From: Bifidobacterium saguinibicoloris
GTDB lineage: Bacteria > Actinomycetota > Actinomycetes > Actinomycetales > Bifidobacteriaceae
NCBI RefSeq assembly: GCF_019331725.1
Contig: NZ_JAHBBF010000008.1
Coordinates: 1-64,000 of the forward strand
Length of the DNA: 64,000 nt
Direction of reading: 5' to 3'
Part shown: in pieces, positions 42,126 through 50,789 of the stretch
Position numbering within the stretch: position 1 is the first letter of the stretch
How the letters are laid out: each line of letters starts with the position of its first letter
Notes under the pieces: generated by a model
What the model was told of the DNA's origin: nothing
What the model saw: the letters and a program-made list of their open reading frames with translations, nothing else
The model's database searches: none
Translations under genes and position numbers: made by a program

Positions 42126-43385
42126 ATGACCAGCTTTGCGGATATCACCACCATCGGCGTGGGCGGCGAGATCGCCCGCTTCATCGAACCGGACACGCGC
42201 GTCGGCGTCATCGAGGCCGTCGAGGAGGCGGACTCCCGCGGCGTCCCCCTGTGCGTGATCGGCGGCGGCTCCAACATGCTCGTCGCCGACGCGCCGTTCG
42301 AGGGCGTCGTTGTGCGCGACGCGCGCCGCCGCATCACCGTGCCCGACGAGGCCGCTCCCGTCGAGGGCGACGACCGCACTGTCCACGTCAACGCCGAGGC
42401 TGGCGCCAACTGGGACGACTTCGTCGCGCTCACCGTGGAGCTCGGGCTCGAAGGCGTCGAAGGACTCTCCGGCATCCCCGGCACGGTGGGCGCATCCGTC
42501 GTGCAGAACATCGGCGCGTACGGCCAGGAGGTCGCCTCCTCCGTCGCATCCGTCGAGGTATGGGACCGCGAATCCAAGACCACGCGCGACCTCACGCCCG
42601 CGGACCTCAAGTTCGGCTACCGCTCCTCCGCGCTGAAGGCCAGCATGTACCGGGCCCCCGCCACGCCCGCCGACCGGTTCTTCCCCACGCCCCGGTACGT
42701 GGTCCTGTCGGTCACGTTCGCGCTGCGGCATTCGGCCGAAGGCACCGTCGGCGTCGGACAGCTCGCCAGGGCACTGGGCGTCGAGGTGGGCAGCCGCATG
42801 GCCACCAAGGCCATCCGCGACGCCGTGCTCCGCGTGCGCGCCGCCAAAGGCATGCTCGAGGACCCCACCCGCTACGCGCTGGAATCCATGGCGGGCACCA
42901 AGCGCGAGGCCAACGTCCGCGCCGACCTGGCCCGGCTGGCGGCCGTGGAGCAGGCCTCTGCGGACGCGGCGTCGGAAACCGGTCCCGGTGCTGACGGCCT
43001 CCCTGTCACGGACCATGACCGCCACAGCTGCGGCTCGTTCTTCATGAACCCCATTCTCACCGCCGAACAGGCCGCCGCGCTCCCCGAGGACGCGCCACGC
43101 TTCCCGGGCGTGCTGCCGGACGGGACGGACGGCGTGAAGACCTCCGCCGCATGGCTTATCGACCACGCCGGATTCCACAAGGGCTTCGCCACCGGCGGGC
43201 GCGACGCGTCCACCGCGTCGGCGAGCCTGTCCACGCTGCACACGCTGGCCCTCACCAACCGTGGGACCGCCACCGCCGCCGACCTCGCCGACCTCGCCCG
43301 CACCATCCAGCGGGGCGTGAGGGAGCGGTTCGGCGTGGCGCTCGTGCCCGAACCCGTCTGCATCGGCGTCGACCTGCGTCCCTGA
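42126..43385 (+). CDS. murB: UDP-N-acetylenolpyruvoylglucosamine reductase
   Basis: 419 residues. This FAD enzyme reduces UDP-GlcNAc-enolpyruvate to UDP-MurNAc in peptidoglycan synthesis. FAD-binding segments are TTIGVGGEI, VIGGGSNMLVAD and GLSGIPGTVGASVVQNIGAYGQE. FGYRSSALK carries the substrate Arg/Tyr, SCGSFFMNP the catalytic Ser and HAGFHKGF the C-terminal part. The sequence around 250-310 has an insert relative to compact MurB. TAGGAT at 42112-42117 ends eight bases before ATG 42126, consistent with a leaderless mRNA. A 15-bp tandem repeat starts right after the stop. Confidence 0.93.
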   Translation: MTSFADITTIGVGGEIARFIEPDTRVGVIEAVEEADSRGVPLCVIGGGSNMLVADAPFEGVVVRDARRRITVPDEAAPVEGDDRTVHVNAEAGANWDDFVALTVELGLEGVEGLSGIPGTVGASVVQNIGAYGQEVASSVASVEVWDRESKTTRDLTPADLKFGYRSSALKASMYRAPATPADRFFPTPRYVVLSVTFALRHSAEGTVGVGQLARALGVEVGSRMATKAIRDAVLRVRAAKGMLEDPTRYALESMAGTKREANVRADLARLAAVEQASADAASETGPGADGLPVTDHDRHSCGSFFMNPILTAEQAAALPEDAPRFPGVLPDGTDGVKTSAAWLIDHAGFHKGFATGGRDASTASASLSTLHTLALTNRGTATAADLADLARTIQRGVRERFGVALVPEPVCIGVDLRP

Positions 43386-43456
43386 CCGCGGCGGCCGTCC
43401 CCGCGGCGGCCGTCCCCGCGGCGGCCGTCCCCTGAGGCCGTCCCCTGAAGCCGTCC
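43386..43456 (+). repeat. 15-bp tandem repeat behind murB
   Basis: Three exact CCGCGGCGGCCGTCC units (43386, 43401, 43416) are followed by two shortened 13-bp units CCTGAGGCCGTCC and CCTGAAGCCGTCC. They start one base after the stop codon. Confidence 0.9.
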
Positions 43457-43572
43457 CATATTTCGGGAAAACGGGCGGCTTTTCGCCCGTATCATCGACG
43501 AAGGGTTACATAAACGTACGTCCGGCGCATATACTGACCCCTTGAACTTATCGGAGAACAAAGGGTCATACC

Positions 43573-45099
43573 ATGCAACTGTTCCGAACGAAATCGGTTG
43601 AGCAGACCATCGCCGAGACCGGCGAGGAAGGCCGTACGCTCAAACGCAACCTCACATGGTGGGATCTGTCCATCATGGGCGTCGCCGTCGCCGTCGGCGC
43701 CGGAATCTTCTCGGTGGGCGCGCAGGCCGCCGCGTTCCACGCGGGACCCGCCGTCATCATCAGCTTCCTCATCGCCGGCATCGTGTGCGGCGCGGCCGTC
43801 ATGTGCTACGCCGAATTCGCCTCGATGATCCCCGTGGCCGGATCCGCGTACACGTTCACCTACACCACGGTGGGCGAGATCATGGCGTGGGTCATCGGGT
43901 GGGACCTCATCCTGGAGATGCTCATGGCCGGTTCCGTGATCTCCAAATACTGGGGCGTCTACCTCAACGACTTCATGCGTCTGATGGGGTGGGGCCTCGA
44001 CACGAACATCGCGATCGGGTCCTTCAACCTCGACATCGCGCCGATCATCATCGTCGCGTTCTTCACCACGCTGCTCGTATTCGGCACGAAGATCGGCGCC
44101 CGCGTGGACGGCGCGATGACCGTGCTCAAGATCGCCATCGTGTTCTTCGTGGTGATCGTCGGCTTCTTCTACGTGAAGGCCTCCAACTTCACGCCGTTCA
44201 TCCCGCCGGCCGAGCCGGCCTCCTCCGTGCAGAGCTCCGCCGCCGTGGCCGGCGTGATGGGCCAGCCGCTGTGGCAGTGGGCCACCGGCATGGTCCCGTC
44301 CATCTACGGCGTGCCCGGCATTCTCTCCGGCGCCGCGCTCGTGTTCTTCGCGTTCATCGGCTTCGACGTCGTCGCCACCGCCTCCGAGGAGACCAAGAAC
44401 CCGCACCGTAACGTGCCGCTCGGCATCGGCGTGGGCATGGCGCTTATCATCGTCATGTACATGCTCGTCGCCATCGTCACCACCGGCATGGTCTCCTACA
44501 AGGATCTCGCCAAGCAGGACAGCCCGTCGCTCGCCACCGCGTTCGAGCTGGTCGGCGCCAACTGGGCCGCCAAGATCATCAGTTTCGGCATCGTGCTGGG
44601 CCTCGCCACCGTGGTCATGGTGCTGCTGCTGGGCCTGACGCGCATCGTCTTCGCGATGAGCCGCGACGGTCTGCTGCCGCGCGGGCTCTCCAAGACCGGC
44701 AAGCACGGCACCCCGGCCTTCCTGCAGATCGCCGTCGGCGTGGTCGTCGCGCTCGTCGCCGCCTGCTTCGACATCGGCGTCCTGTCCGACATGGTGAACA
44801 TCGGCACGCTGTCCGCGTTCACGCTCGTCGCGATTTCCATCCCGATCATGCGCGCCAAGCGCCCCGACCTGCCGCGCGCCTTCAAGATGCCCGGCAACCC
44901 GTGGATTCCGATCCTCATCGGTCTGGCGAACCTGTGGCTCATGCTCAACCTCACGGTCCTCACCTGGATCCGTTTCGTGGTGTGGCTGGCCGTCGGCTTC
45001 ATCATCTACTTCGGCTACGGTTACCGCCACGCCCGCCTCGGTACCGGCGACCTGACGGAGGAGCTCTCCGCCGAGACCGACAAGGCCGTCAACGGCTGA
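43573..45099 (+). CDS. APC-family cationic/neutral amino acid permease
   Basis: 508 residues with about 12 membrane helices. N-terminal LKRNLTWWDLSIMGVAVAVGAGIFSVGAQAA, then ALVFFAFIGFDVVATASEETKNPHRNVPLGI and LLLGLTRIVFAMSRDGLLPRGLSKTGKHGTPAFLQI, match YfnA/CAT-type APC permeases. It imports an amino acid, substrate not assignable. No strong SD is evident before ATG 43573 (GAACAAAGGG lies 10-18 bp upstream). It is followed by tandem repeats and then a 51-bp repeat array. Confidence 0.88.
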   Translation: MQLFRTKSVEQTIAETGEEGRTLKRNLTWWDLSIMGVAVAVGAGIFSVGAQAAAFHAGPAVIISFLIAGIVCGAAVMCYAEFASMIPVAGSAYTFTYTTVGEIMAWVIGWDLILEMLMAGSVISKYWGVYLNDFMRLMGWGLDTNIAIGSFNLDIAPIIIVAFFTTLLVFGTKIGARVDGAMTVLKIAIVFFVVIVGFFYVKASNFTPFIPPAEPASSVQSSAAVAGVMGQPLWQWATGMVPSIYGVPGILSGAALVFFAFIGFDVVATASEETKNPHRNVPLGIGVGMALIIVMYMLVAIVTTGMVSYKDLAKQDSPSLATAFELVGANWAAKIISFGIVLGLATVVMVLLLGLTRIVFAMSRDGLLPRGLSKTGKHGTPAFLQIAVGVVVALVAACFDIGVLSDMVNIGTLSAFTLVAISIPIMRAKRPDLPRAFKMPGNPWIPILIGLANLWLMLNLTVLTWIRFVVWLAVGFIIYFGYGYRHARLGTGDLTEELSAETDKAVNG

Positions 45100-45100
45100 C

Positions 45101-45196
45101 GGGTGTGTCCTGCCGGGTGTGTCCTGCCGGGTGCGTTCGTCCGGCGGGTGCGTTCGTCCGGCGGGTGCGTTCGTCCGGCGGGTGCGTTCGTCCGGC
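45101..45196 (+). repeat. 14-bp and 17-bp tandem repeats behind the permease
   Basis: Two GGGTGTGTCCTGCC units (45101-45128) followed by four exact GGGTGCGTTCGTCCGGC units (45129-45196). The first unit starts one base after the permease stop codon. Confidence 0.9.
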
Positions 45197-45239
45197 GGGT
45201 GCGCTCCTTCTTTGCGGCCCTTGCACCTCCCCATGCTCG

Positions 45240-45362
45240 TCCGATTCTTCAGGAACGGACGGAACGGGAGGTTGCGGGGGCCGTTTTGCGTCCGTTCCTA
45301 TAGGAACGGATGGAATCGGGGTGTTCGAGTGGGTGGTTTGCGTCCGATTCTTCAGGAACGGA
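45240..45362 (+). repeat. 51-bp palindromic repeat array, three units
   Basis: Cores at 45240, 45291 and 45343 (periods 51 and 52). The middle core TCCGTTCCTATAGGAACGGA is a perfect palindrome; the outer two carry TTCA in the loop. It is the same family as at 23467 and 57418. Confidence 0.88.
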
Positions 45363-45445
45363 CGCGCCGGGCCCGTCCTGACACGACGTCAACTGCGTCC
45401 GGACGCGAGCCTAGACTGGGATGTCAGTGATTCAAGGAGGTTCCC

Positions 45446-45769
45446 ATGCCATACGTTGTCGCCCAGCCTTGCGTTGACGTCAAGGACAAGGCCTGCGTGG
45501 ACGAGTGCCCGGTCGACTGCATCTACGAGGGCTCCCGTTCGCTGTACATCAACCCGAACGAATGCGTCGACTGCGGCGCGTGCGAGCCGGTCTGCCCCAC
45601 CGAGGCCATCTTCTACGAGGATGACCTGCCGGAGGAGTGGGCCTGGTACAAGGACGCGGCCGCCAACTTCTTCGCCGAGGTCGGCGATTTCGGCGGCGCA
45701 TCCGCGCACGGCCCCATCGGCAAGGACCCCGAGCAGGTCGCGGCCTTGCCCCCGCAGAACCAGGACTGA
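45446..45769 (+). CDS. fdxC: 7Fe ferredoxin
   Basis: 107 residues. The first cluster has [19 protein letters not shown] and the second [12 protein letters not shown], the pattern of actinobacterial seven-iron [3Fe-4S][4Fe-4S] ferredoxins. It carries low-potential electrons in the cytoplasm. AAGGAGG precedes ATG 45446 and TAGACT at 45412-45417 is a plausible -10. It is followed by a terminator and then dapC, an adjacency conserved in Actinobacteria. Confidence 0.93.
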   Translation: MPYVVAQPCVDVKDKACVDECPVDCIYEGSRSLYINPNECVDCGACEPVCPTEAIFYEDDLPEEWAWYKDAAANFFAEVGDFGGASAHGPIGKDPEQVAALPPQNQD

Positions 45770-45795
45770 CCTCCCGGTCCCGCGGACCGCATCGC

Positions 45796-45828
45796 AATCC
45801 TCCCCGGAACGCACGGGGAGGATTTTTC
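45796..45828 (+). terminator. fdxC terminator
   Basis: AATCCTCCCC / GGGGAGGATT stem followed by TTTC. Confidence 0.88.
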
Positions 45829-45939
45829 ATATCCGGTCTATCCTGTTCACAGACGCATCCGATTCCCGCGGCTCCCGTCGCCCCGTCCGGGGCGTCGCGG
45901 CGGACGGGAACCAACGAACGACAAGAAAGGCGCGCCGCC

Positions 45940-47130
45940 ATGGGTTTCCACGCGTACTCCTCACCGTATGACTGGTCCCGCATCGCCGGGTACAAGCAGA
46001 CCGCCGGAACCGTCGAGGGCGGCATGGTCGACCTGTCCGTCGGATCCCCCGTGGACCCGGTGCCGGACGCCGTACGGCAGGCGCTGTCCGCCGGCGCCGA
46101 CGCGCCGAACGCGCACGGCTATCCCGTCACCGCCGGCACCGCCGACCTGAAGGACGCGATCGGATGGTGGTTCCGCCACCTGCGCGGCGTCGACCTCAAG
46201 GCCGTCAACGCCGCCGCCGTGCCGACGGTCGGCTCCAAGGAGGCCGTCGCGCTGATGGCGTCCCTCCTGCACCTGGGCCCGGGCGACGTGGTCGTCCAGC
46301 CGAAGGTCTCCTACCCGACGTACGAGATCGGCACGCAGCTGGCCGGCGCGACCGTCCTCAAGGTCGACGACGTCGCCGACGTGGACTCCTGGCGCGACGT
46401 GCCTGGCGTGAAGGCCGTGTGGGTCAACTCGCCGTGCAACCCCACCGGCGACGTGCTCGGCGCCGACTGGCTCGCCGGCATCGTCGCGGCCGCCCGCGCG
46501 ATCGGCGCCGTCGTGCTGTCCGACGAATGCTACGCGCTGATGGACTGGCGTTCGGCCAACACGTCCGCCGCGCCCGCGGCCGAATCGAACGAGACGCCCG
46601 CGGCCGACGCGTTCAGCCTGTCCGCCACCCCCTGCGCGTTGAACCCGCAGGTATGCGAGGGCACCGCCGACGGCGTCCTCGTCCTCTACTCGCTCTCCAA
46701 GCAGAGCAACATGGCCGGCTACCGCACCGCGCTCATCGCCGGCGACTATCGTCTCGTCACCGCAATGGCCGAATACCGCAAGCAGATCGGCCAGATCATC
46801 CCCGGTCCGGTCCAGGCCGCGATGGCCGCGGGCCTGCGCGACGTGGAGTCGGTGCGTGCGCAATGGCGTCGTTACCATGCGCGTCTGGTCCGTCTCGTCG
46901 CCGCGCTGCGCGCGTACGGCTACGACGCCGCGATGCCGTCCGGCGCGCTCTACGTGTGGGTGAAGGCCAAGTCCGGCGACTGCTGGACCGACATGGCCGA
47001 CCTCGCCCGGATCGGCGTCATCCCCAGCCCCGGCGAATTCTACGGCGCGCCCGCGTACCTGCGGTTCTCCGCCACCGCCACCGACGAGGCCGTCGACGCC
47101 GCGTGCGCGCGTCTGACGGCCGCCGACTGA
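45940..47130 (+). CDS. dapC: N-succinyldiaminopimelate aminotransferase
   Basis: 396 residues. A fold-type I PLP enzyme of lysine/meso-diaminopimelate synthesis. Motifs are GSPVDPVPDAVRQAL, VPTVGSKEAVALM, VWVNSPCNPTG, DECYALMDW and the PLP lysine in YSLSKQSNMAGYRTA. ATG 45940 follows AAGAAAGG; the frame is open upstream. The FHAYSSPYDW start and fdxC neighbour match actinobacterial DapC. A poorly conserved insert lies around 215-235 (SAAPAAESNETPAADA). Confidence 0.9.
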   Translation: MGFHAYSSPYDWSRIAGYKQTAGTVEGGMVDLSVGSPVDPVPDAVRQALSAGADAPNAHGYPVTAGTADLKDAIGWWFRHLRGVDLKAVNAAAVPTVGSKEAVALMASLLHLGPGDVVVQPKVSYPTYEIGTQLAGATVLKVDDVADVDSWRDVPGVKAVWVNSPCNPTGDVLGADWLAGIVAAARAIGAVVLSDECYALMDWRSANTSAAPAAESNETPAADAFSLSATPCALNPQVCEGTADGVLVLYSLSKQSNMAGYRTALIAGDYRLVTAMAEYRKQIGQIIPGPVQAAMAAGLRDVESVRAQWRRYHARLVRLVAALRAYGYDAAMPSGALYVWVKAKSGDCWTDMADLARIGVIPSPGEFYGAPAYLRFSATATDEAVDAACARLTAAD

Positions 47131-47203
47131 CGGAAAGGCCATCGCCCGGTCCGGCCGTATGGTGCGATCGCGGTCCGACGTGCGCGTCGTACGACGCGCA
47201 CGG

Positions 47204-48550
47204 CTACGCGCCGAACCGCACGGCCTTGCCGCCGAAACGGTCGCGTACCGCGTCGAGCGCCGCCTCCGCCCGACGTCGGCGGTCGTCCGCTGTACGCGCA
47301 TCGGCGGCGTCCGATTCCTCCAACAGGTCGTCCAACGACGGCTGCACCGCCGTCGCCTCCGCACGGCTCAACGAACTCGCGCTCATACCGGCCAGGCGGA
47401 CCAGCTTCGGCAGGGGAGCGTCGGGGGAGACGCCGTCGCCGAAACCTGCTGTGGCCGGGAAGGCGGCGGAACCGGCGGGCGCGGCGGTCGACGCGCCCGC
47501 GTCGGACGCCGACATCCCCAACATCGCATGCAGCAGCCGGACGCACTCCGGATACAACGCGGCCGCCGAATCAACCGGACGCTCCAACGTACGCGACCGC
47601 GTCCGATAGCTCAGATCCGCGAACCGCAGCTTCACCGTCACCGTACGCGCCACGAACCCGCGGCGCCGCAGCGACGACGCCACCTCGTCGCACGCCTCAC
47701 GCAGCAGACGACACACCACCCGCTGGTCGGTCGTATCCTTCAGCAGCGTCTCCTCGGAGCCGACGGACTTCTCCACGCGCACCGGCGTCACCGCACGGTC
47801 GTCCAGACCATGCGAGGCCATCCACAAGCCGCGGGCCGTCGCACGCGAACCCGTCGCACGCTCCAACGCGTCCGGGCTCATCGCGGCCAGATCGGCCACC
47901 GAATCCACGCCCCACGCGTTGAGCCGCTTCTCCAACGAGGGGCCGATGCCCGGAATGCCGCGCAACGGCATCATCTGCACGAACTCGGCCGAACGCGCCT
48001 GCGGAATGAGCAGCATGCCGTTCGGCTTCGCGTTCGTCGACGCCATCTTCGCGACGAGCTTGTTCGCCGCGACCCCCACCGAACAGGTCACATGGAAGCG
48101 GTGCTCCACCTGCTCGCGGATCCACGCGCCGATGGCCGTCGGGCGCTTCCACGCGAGCAGCGCCCCCGAGACGTCCATGTAGCCCTCGTCCACCGAAACC
48201 TGCTCCACACGGTCGGTCACGGCATGGAAGACGTCGGTCATGATCGCGCGGGAGACCGAACGGTAGTAGCGCATATCCACCGGCAGGAACACGCCGTCCG
48301 GGCACAGTTGGCGGGCGCGCGCCGAAGGCATCGCCGAATTGATGCCGTAGCGGCGCGCCTCATAGCTCGCGGCGGACACCACCGAACGCGGGCCGGTGCC
48401 GATGATCACCGGACGGCCCCTCAGCTCGGGATGCCGCGCCACCTCGAGCGAGGCGTAGAACGCGTCCATGTCGATGTGCAGCACCGTGCATCCGGTCTCG
48501 TCATGCCCCCAATCGCGTTTGGCGGCGGCCAGTCTCGGTGCGGTGCTCAT
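47204..48550 (-). CDS. dinB: DNA polymerase IV (Y family)
   Basis: 448 residues. The palm motif HIDMDAFYASLEV, then GTGPRSVVSAASYEARRYGINSAMP, and SVDEGYMDVSG carry the catalytic carboxylates. The helix-hairpin-helix GIPGIGPSLEKRL and the little-finger region follow. It performs error-prone lesion bypass. On the minus strand TACAAT (48562-48557) lies seven bases before the ATG with no SD, suggesting a leaderless transcript. A LexA box was not recognised. Confidence 0.93.
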   Translation of the reverse strand: MSTAPRLAAAKRDWGHDETGCTVLHIDMDAFYASLEVARHPELRGRPVIIGTGPRSVVSAASYEARRYGINSAMPSARARQLCPDGVFLPVDMRYYRSVSRAIMTDVFHAVTDRVEQVSVDEGYMDVSGALLAWKRPTAIGAWIREQVEHRFHVTCSVGVAANKLVAKMASTNAKPNGMLLIPQARSAEFVQMMPLRGIPGIGPSLEKRLNAWGVDSVADLAAMSPDALERATGSRATARGLWMASHGLDDRAVTPVRVEKSVGSEETLLKDTTDQRVVCRLLREACDEVASSLRRRGFVARTVTVKLRFADLSYRTRSRTLERPVDSAAALYPECVRLLHAMLGMSASDAGASTAAPAGSAAFPATAGFGDGVSPDAPLPKLVRLAGMSASSLSRAEATAVQPSLDDLLEESDAADARTADDRRRRAEAALDAVRDRFGGKAVRFGA

Positions 48551-48554
48551 GGTT

Positions 48555-48660
48555 CAGATTGTAGTGGGGTGGGTGGTTGGCGTGGTTGTGGTGGGGCTGG
48601 TGGTTGTGGTGGAGCGGTGGTTGGCGTGGGGGCGATGGCTGACGGGGAGGTTTCGTGGAC
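48555..48660. other. G/T-rich strand between dinB and the EamA gene
   Basis: The plus strand is a run of GGGG, GGTGG and GTGGTTG blocks with little C. It could form G-quadruplexes and lies directly upstream of the dinB promoter. Confidence 0.6.
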
Positions 48661-48812
48661 TGCCTGATGGACGATTCCGCGGACTCTCCGTGGACTCTCC
48701 GCGGCCTGTCCAAAGACCGATGATGTCCACCGGACGTGACCGCATGGTGGGCACGCTCACGCCGTTCCGCGGCGATTAGGTGTGGCCGGAGGCGTCGGCT
48801 ACCGTGAAAGGC

Positions 48813-49760
48813 ATGAAGAGAGCAGTGATCAGGGTGCTGAACCATGTGCCGGTCGTCGTCATCGTCGTCTGCGAGGCGATCGTCATCTACTCGGCGACGG
48901 GCGTCGCCAAACTCGCGTTCACGCAGCTCGATCCGCTGTACGCCGTCTGGTATCGCGTCGGGTTCATGGCGGTGCTCATGCTGCTGTGGCGGCGGCCGTG
49001 GTCGGCGGCCAAGCGTGGGTGGCTGTTCCACCGCGACGCGCGCAGCTGGGGATGGGTGGTGCTGCTCGGCGTTTCGCTGGCGCTCATGAACACGATGTTC
49101 TACGTGGCCATCGGCAACATGGACATGGGCATCGCCGTCGCCATCGAATTCATCGGGCCGCTGTCCGTCGCCGTGATCACCGGGCACAGCTGGCGCGAAC
49201 GGCTGGGCATCGGTATCGCGGCCGTCGGCGTGGTGCTGCTCGCCGGCATCTCGCTCGCGAACCCGGATGGCGACGGGAACTTCCTCGTCGGCCTCGCCGC
49301 CATCCTCGTGGGCGGGTCCATGTGGGGCGTGTACATCGTCACCGGACGGCACATCGCCGCCGCAGGCAACTCGCTCGACAACCTGTGCATAGCCGTGGCC
49401 ATCGGATGGGCCGTGCAGTCCCTGTTCCTCGGCGTGCCTGCAATCACGCACCTGGTGCATCCCAAGGCGTCGGCCACATGGGCGCTCGCCGCCGGAGGCC
49501 CATTGAAGCTGCTCGCGCTGATGTTCGCGGTATCGCTGCTCGCCTCGTTCTTCCCGTACGTCATCGAACAGGTGACGCTGCGACGCGTCACACCGGCCGC
49601 GTTCTCCGTCATGCAGTCCATCAACCCGGCCGTCGCCATCGCCGTGGGACTGGCGTTGGGCGAGATTCCGGGCGTCGGGGAGATGATCGGCGTGGCGCTG
49701 GTCATCCTTGCCGTGGTCGTCACGTTCTCCGGAGACCAGGCCCCCGCGCCCGGGCGGTGA
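48813..49760 (+). CDS. EamA/RhtA-type amino-acid or metabolite exporter
   Basis: 315 residues with ten membrane helices in two EamA halves. AIVIYSATGVAKLAF, RVGFMAVLMLLWRRPW, NTMFYVAIGNMDMGIAVAIEFIGPLSVAV and LRRVTPAAFSVMQSINPAVAIAVGLALGE match RhtA (threonine/homoserine efflux). ATG 48813 is chosen; TACCGT at 48800-48805 lies seven bases upstream and a weak AAAGG is also present. It is divergent from dinB. Confidence 0.85.
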   Translation: MKRAVIRVLNHVPVVVIVVCEAIVIYSATGVAKLAFTQLDPLYAVWYRVGFMAVLMLLWRRPWSAAKRGWLFHRDARSWGWVVLLGVSLALMNTMFYVAIGNMDMGIAVAIEFIGPLSVAVITGHSWRERLGIGIAAVGVVLLAGISLANPDGDGNFLVGLAAILVGGSMWGVYIVTGRHIAAAGNSLDNLCIAVAIGWAVQSLFLGVPAITHLVHPKASATWALAAGGPLKLLALMFAVSLLASFFPYVIEQVTLRRVTPAAFSVMQSINPAVAIAVGLALGEIPGVGEMIGVALVILAVVVTFSGDQAPAPGR

Positions 49761-50145
49761 GGTGCGTGTGTGCGAAACGGTTGGTACTTCCTCTGCCGTG
49801 TTGCTTCGCTGAGCTGATGATGCGTGGCACCGGAACGTAGAAATGGGCTGTCTGCGTGTTCCGGCCCACAGTGCTGTGGTCCGGAGTGCGTGTGTGCCCT
49901 GGATTTCCGTTCCGGGGTCAGGTTTTGTGGCCCCGGAGTGCGGAAACGGGCCGTTTGTGCGTTCCGTCCCACTGCGCCTTGGCCCCGAGCGAGATTTCAA
50001 TGTCCGATTTCGTTCCGGTGTCATGGTGCCGACCTGGAAGGCCCGCAACGATGCATTGCCGTTTCGGCTCGCTGTCCCCGAGGCGCGCATCTTGCCTTCA
50101 TGGACGTCCGTGCAGGTTCCGCTGCCAAGACTCACTCAGTTGCAC
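49761..50145. repeat. Intergenic region with a diverged 62-bp repeat
   Basis: No gene is seen. Segments 49826-49887 and 49929-49989 align along most of their length (CCGGAN..GAAANGGGCNGT..GTTCCGNCCCA..TGGNCCNGAG), offset about 103 bp. Confidence 0.55.
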
Positions 50146-50180
50146 GAAAAAAGGGTTTCCGGAACGCATCCGGAAACCCT
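50146..50180 (-). terminator. tRNA-Ser terminator
   Basis: On the minus strand AGGGTTTCCGGA-TGCGT-TCCGGAAACCCT is followed by a T run (A run at 50147-50152). Confidence 0.9.
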
Positions 50181-50185
50181 AATCG

Positions 50186-50273
50186 CGGAGTGAGGGGGAT
50201 TCGAACCCCCGAGCCGCTCAAAGCAGCTAACACCTTAGCAGGGTGCCCCTTTCGGCCACTCAGGCATCACTCC
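50186..50273 (-). tRNA. tRNA-Ser (GCT)
   Basis: Acceptor GGAGTGA/TCACTCC, class II long variable arm, anticodon loop CTGCTAA with GCT and T-arm GGGGGTTCGAATCCCCC. A TATAGT -10 at 50332-50327 on the minus strand fits its promoter. Confidence 0.96.
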
Positions 50274-50460
50274 ACGCTGTACCTCATCGGCATCCGAAGA
50301 TGCGTACAAAAGCACAACAGCATGACACTATACACCATGATGTGGATGTGACCCGCCGTGGCGTCGAAAGACCTTGCTCATGGGACAGGGAAGGCGCGGG
50401 AAGGCGCAGGGAAAACCGCTGGAGAAACCCGGTTCTGCCGGAATCGGAACGGACATCGCG

Positions 50461-50520
50461 GATGACAGAGGATGACAGAGGATGACAGAGGATGACAGAG
50501 GATGACACGGGATGACAGGA
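50461..50520. repeat. 10-bp tandem repeat (six units)
   Basis: Four exact GATGACAGAG units, then GATGACACGG and GATGACAGGA. It lies in the 516-bp gap (50274-50789) that holds no supported gene. Confidence 0.93.
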
Positions 50521-50585
50521 GAATAGCAGGAATGATATGGATGCCTGTTCCGTGATGCTTACGACGAGAAATGAACAACCATTTC

Positions 50586-50622
50586 AGGCGGGCCGGCGGA
50601 TATCCCTCCGGCCCGCCTTTGC
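50586..50622 (+). terminator. Orphan terminator upstream of the CapA gene
   Basis: AGGCGGGCCGG / CCGGCCCGCCT stem with an 11-nt loop and TTTG. No plus-strand gene precedes it within 800 bp. Confidence 0.75.
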
Positions 50623-50789
50623 CTGTGCGTAGGCGGAGCCGGAGGTACGCCATTGTCCGTCCGTCTCCTGCCGGCAATTGTAGTCCGGTTCATGTGACGA
50701 CACCCTCGTATTCGCATGGCGTAATGGTTTTGGCGTCTCCCGAGGATAGTCTGGACGAATCACGAGAGAGCACAGAAAGTGGGAATCCG

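Noticed and set aside
45240-45310. Promoters within the 51-bp repeat cores (TATAGG loop)
   Set aside because: TATA in the loop is part of the palindrome and no -35 partner is present at consistent spacing; a transcript-end or binding element fits better.
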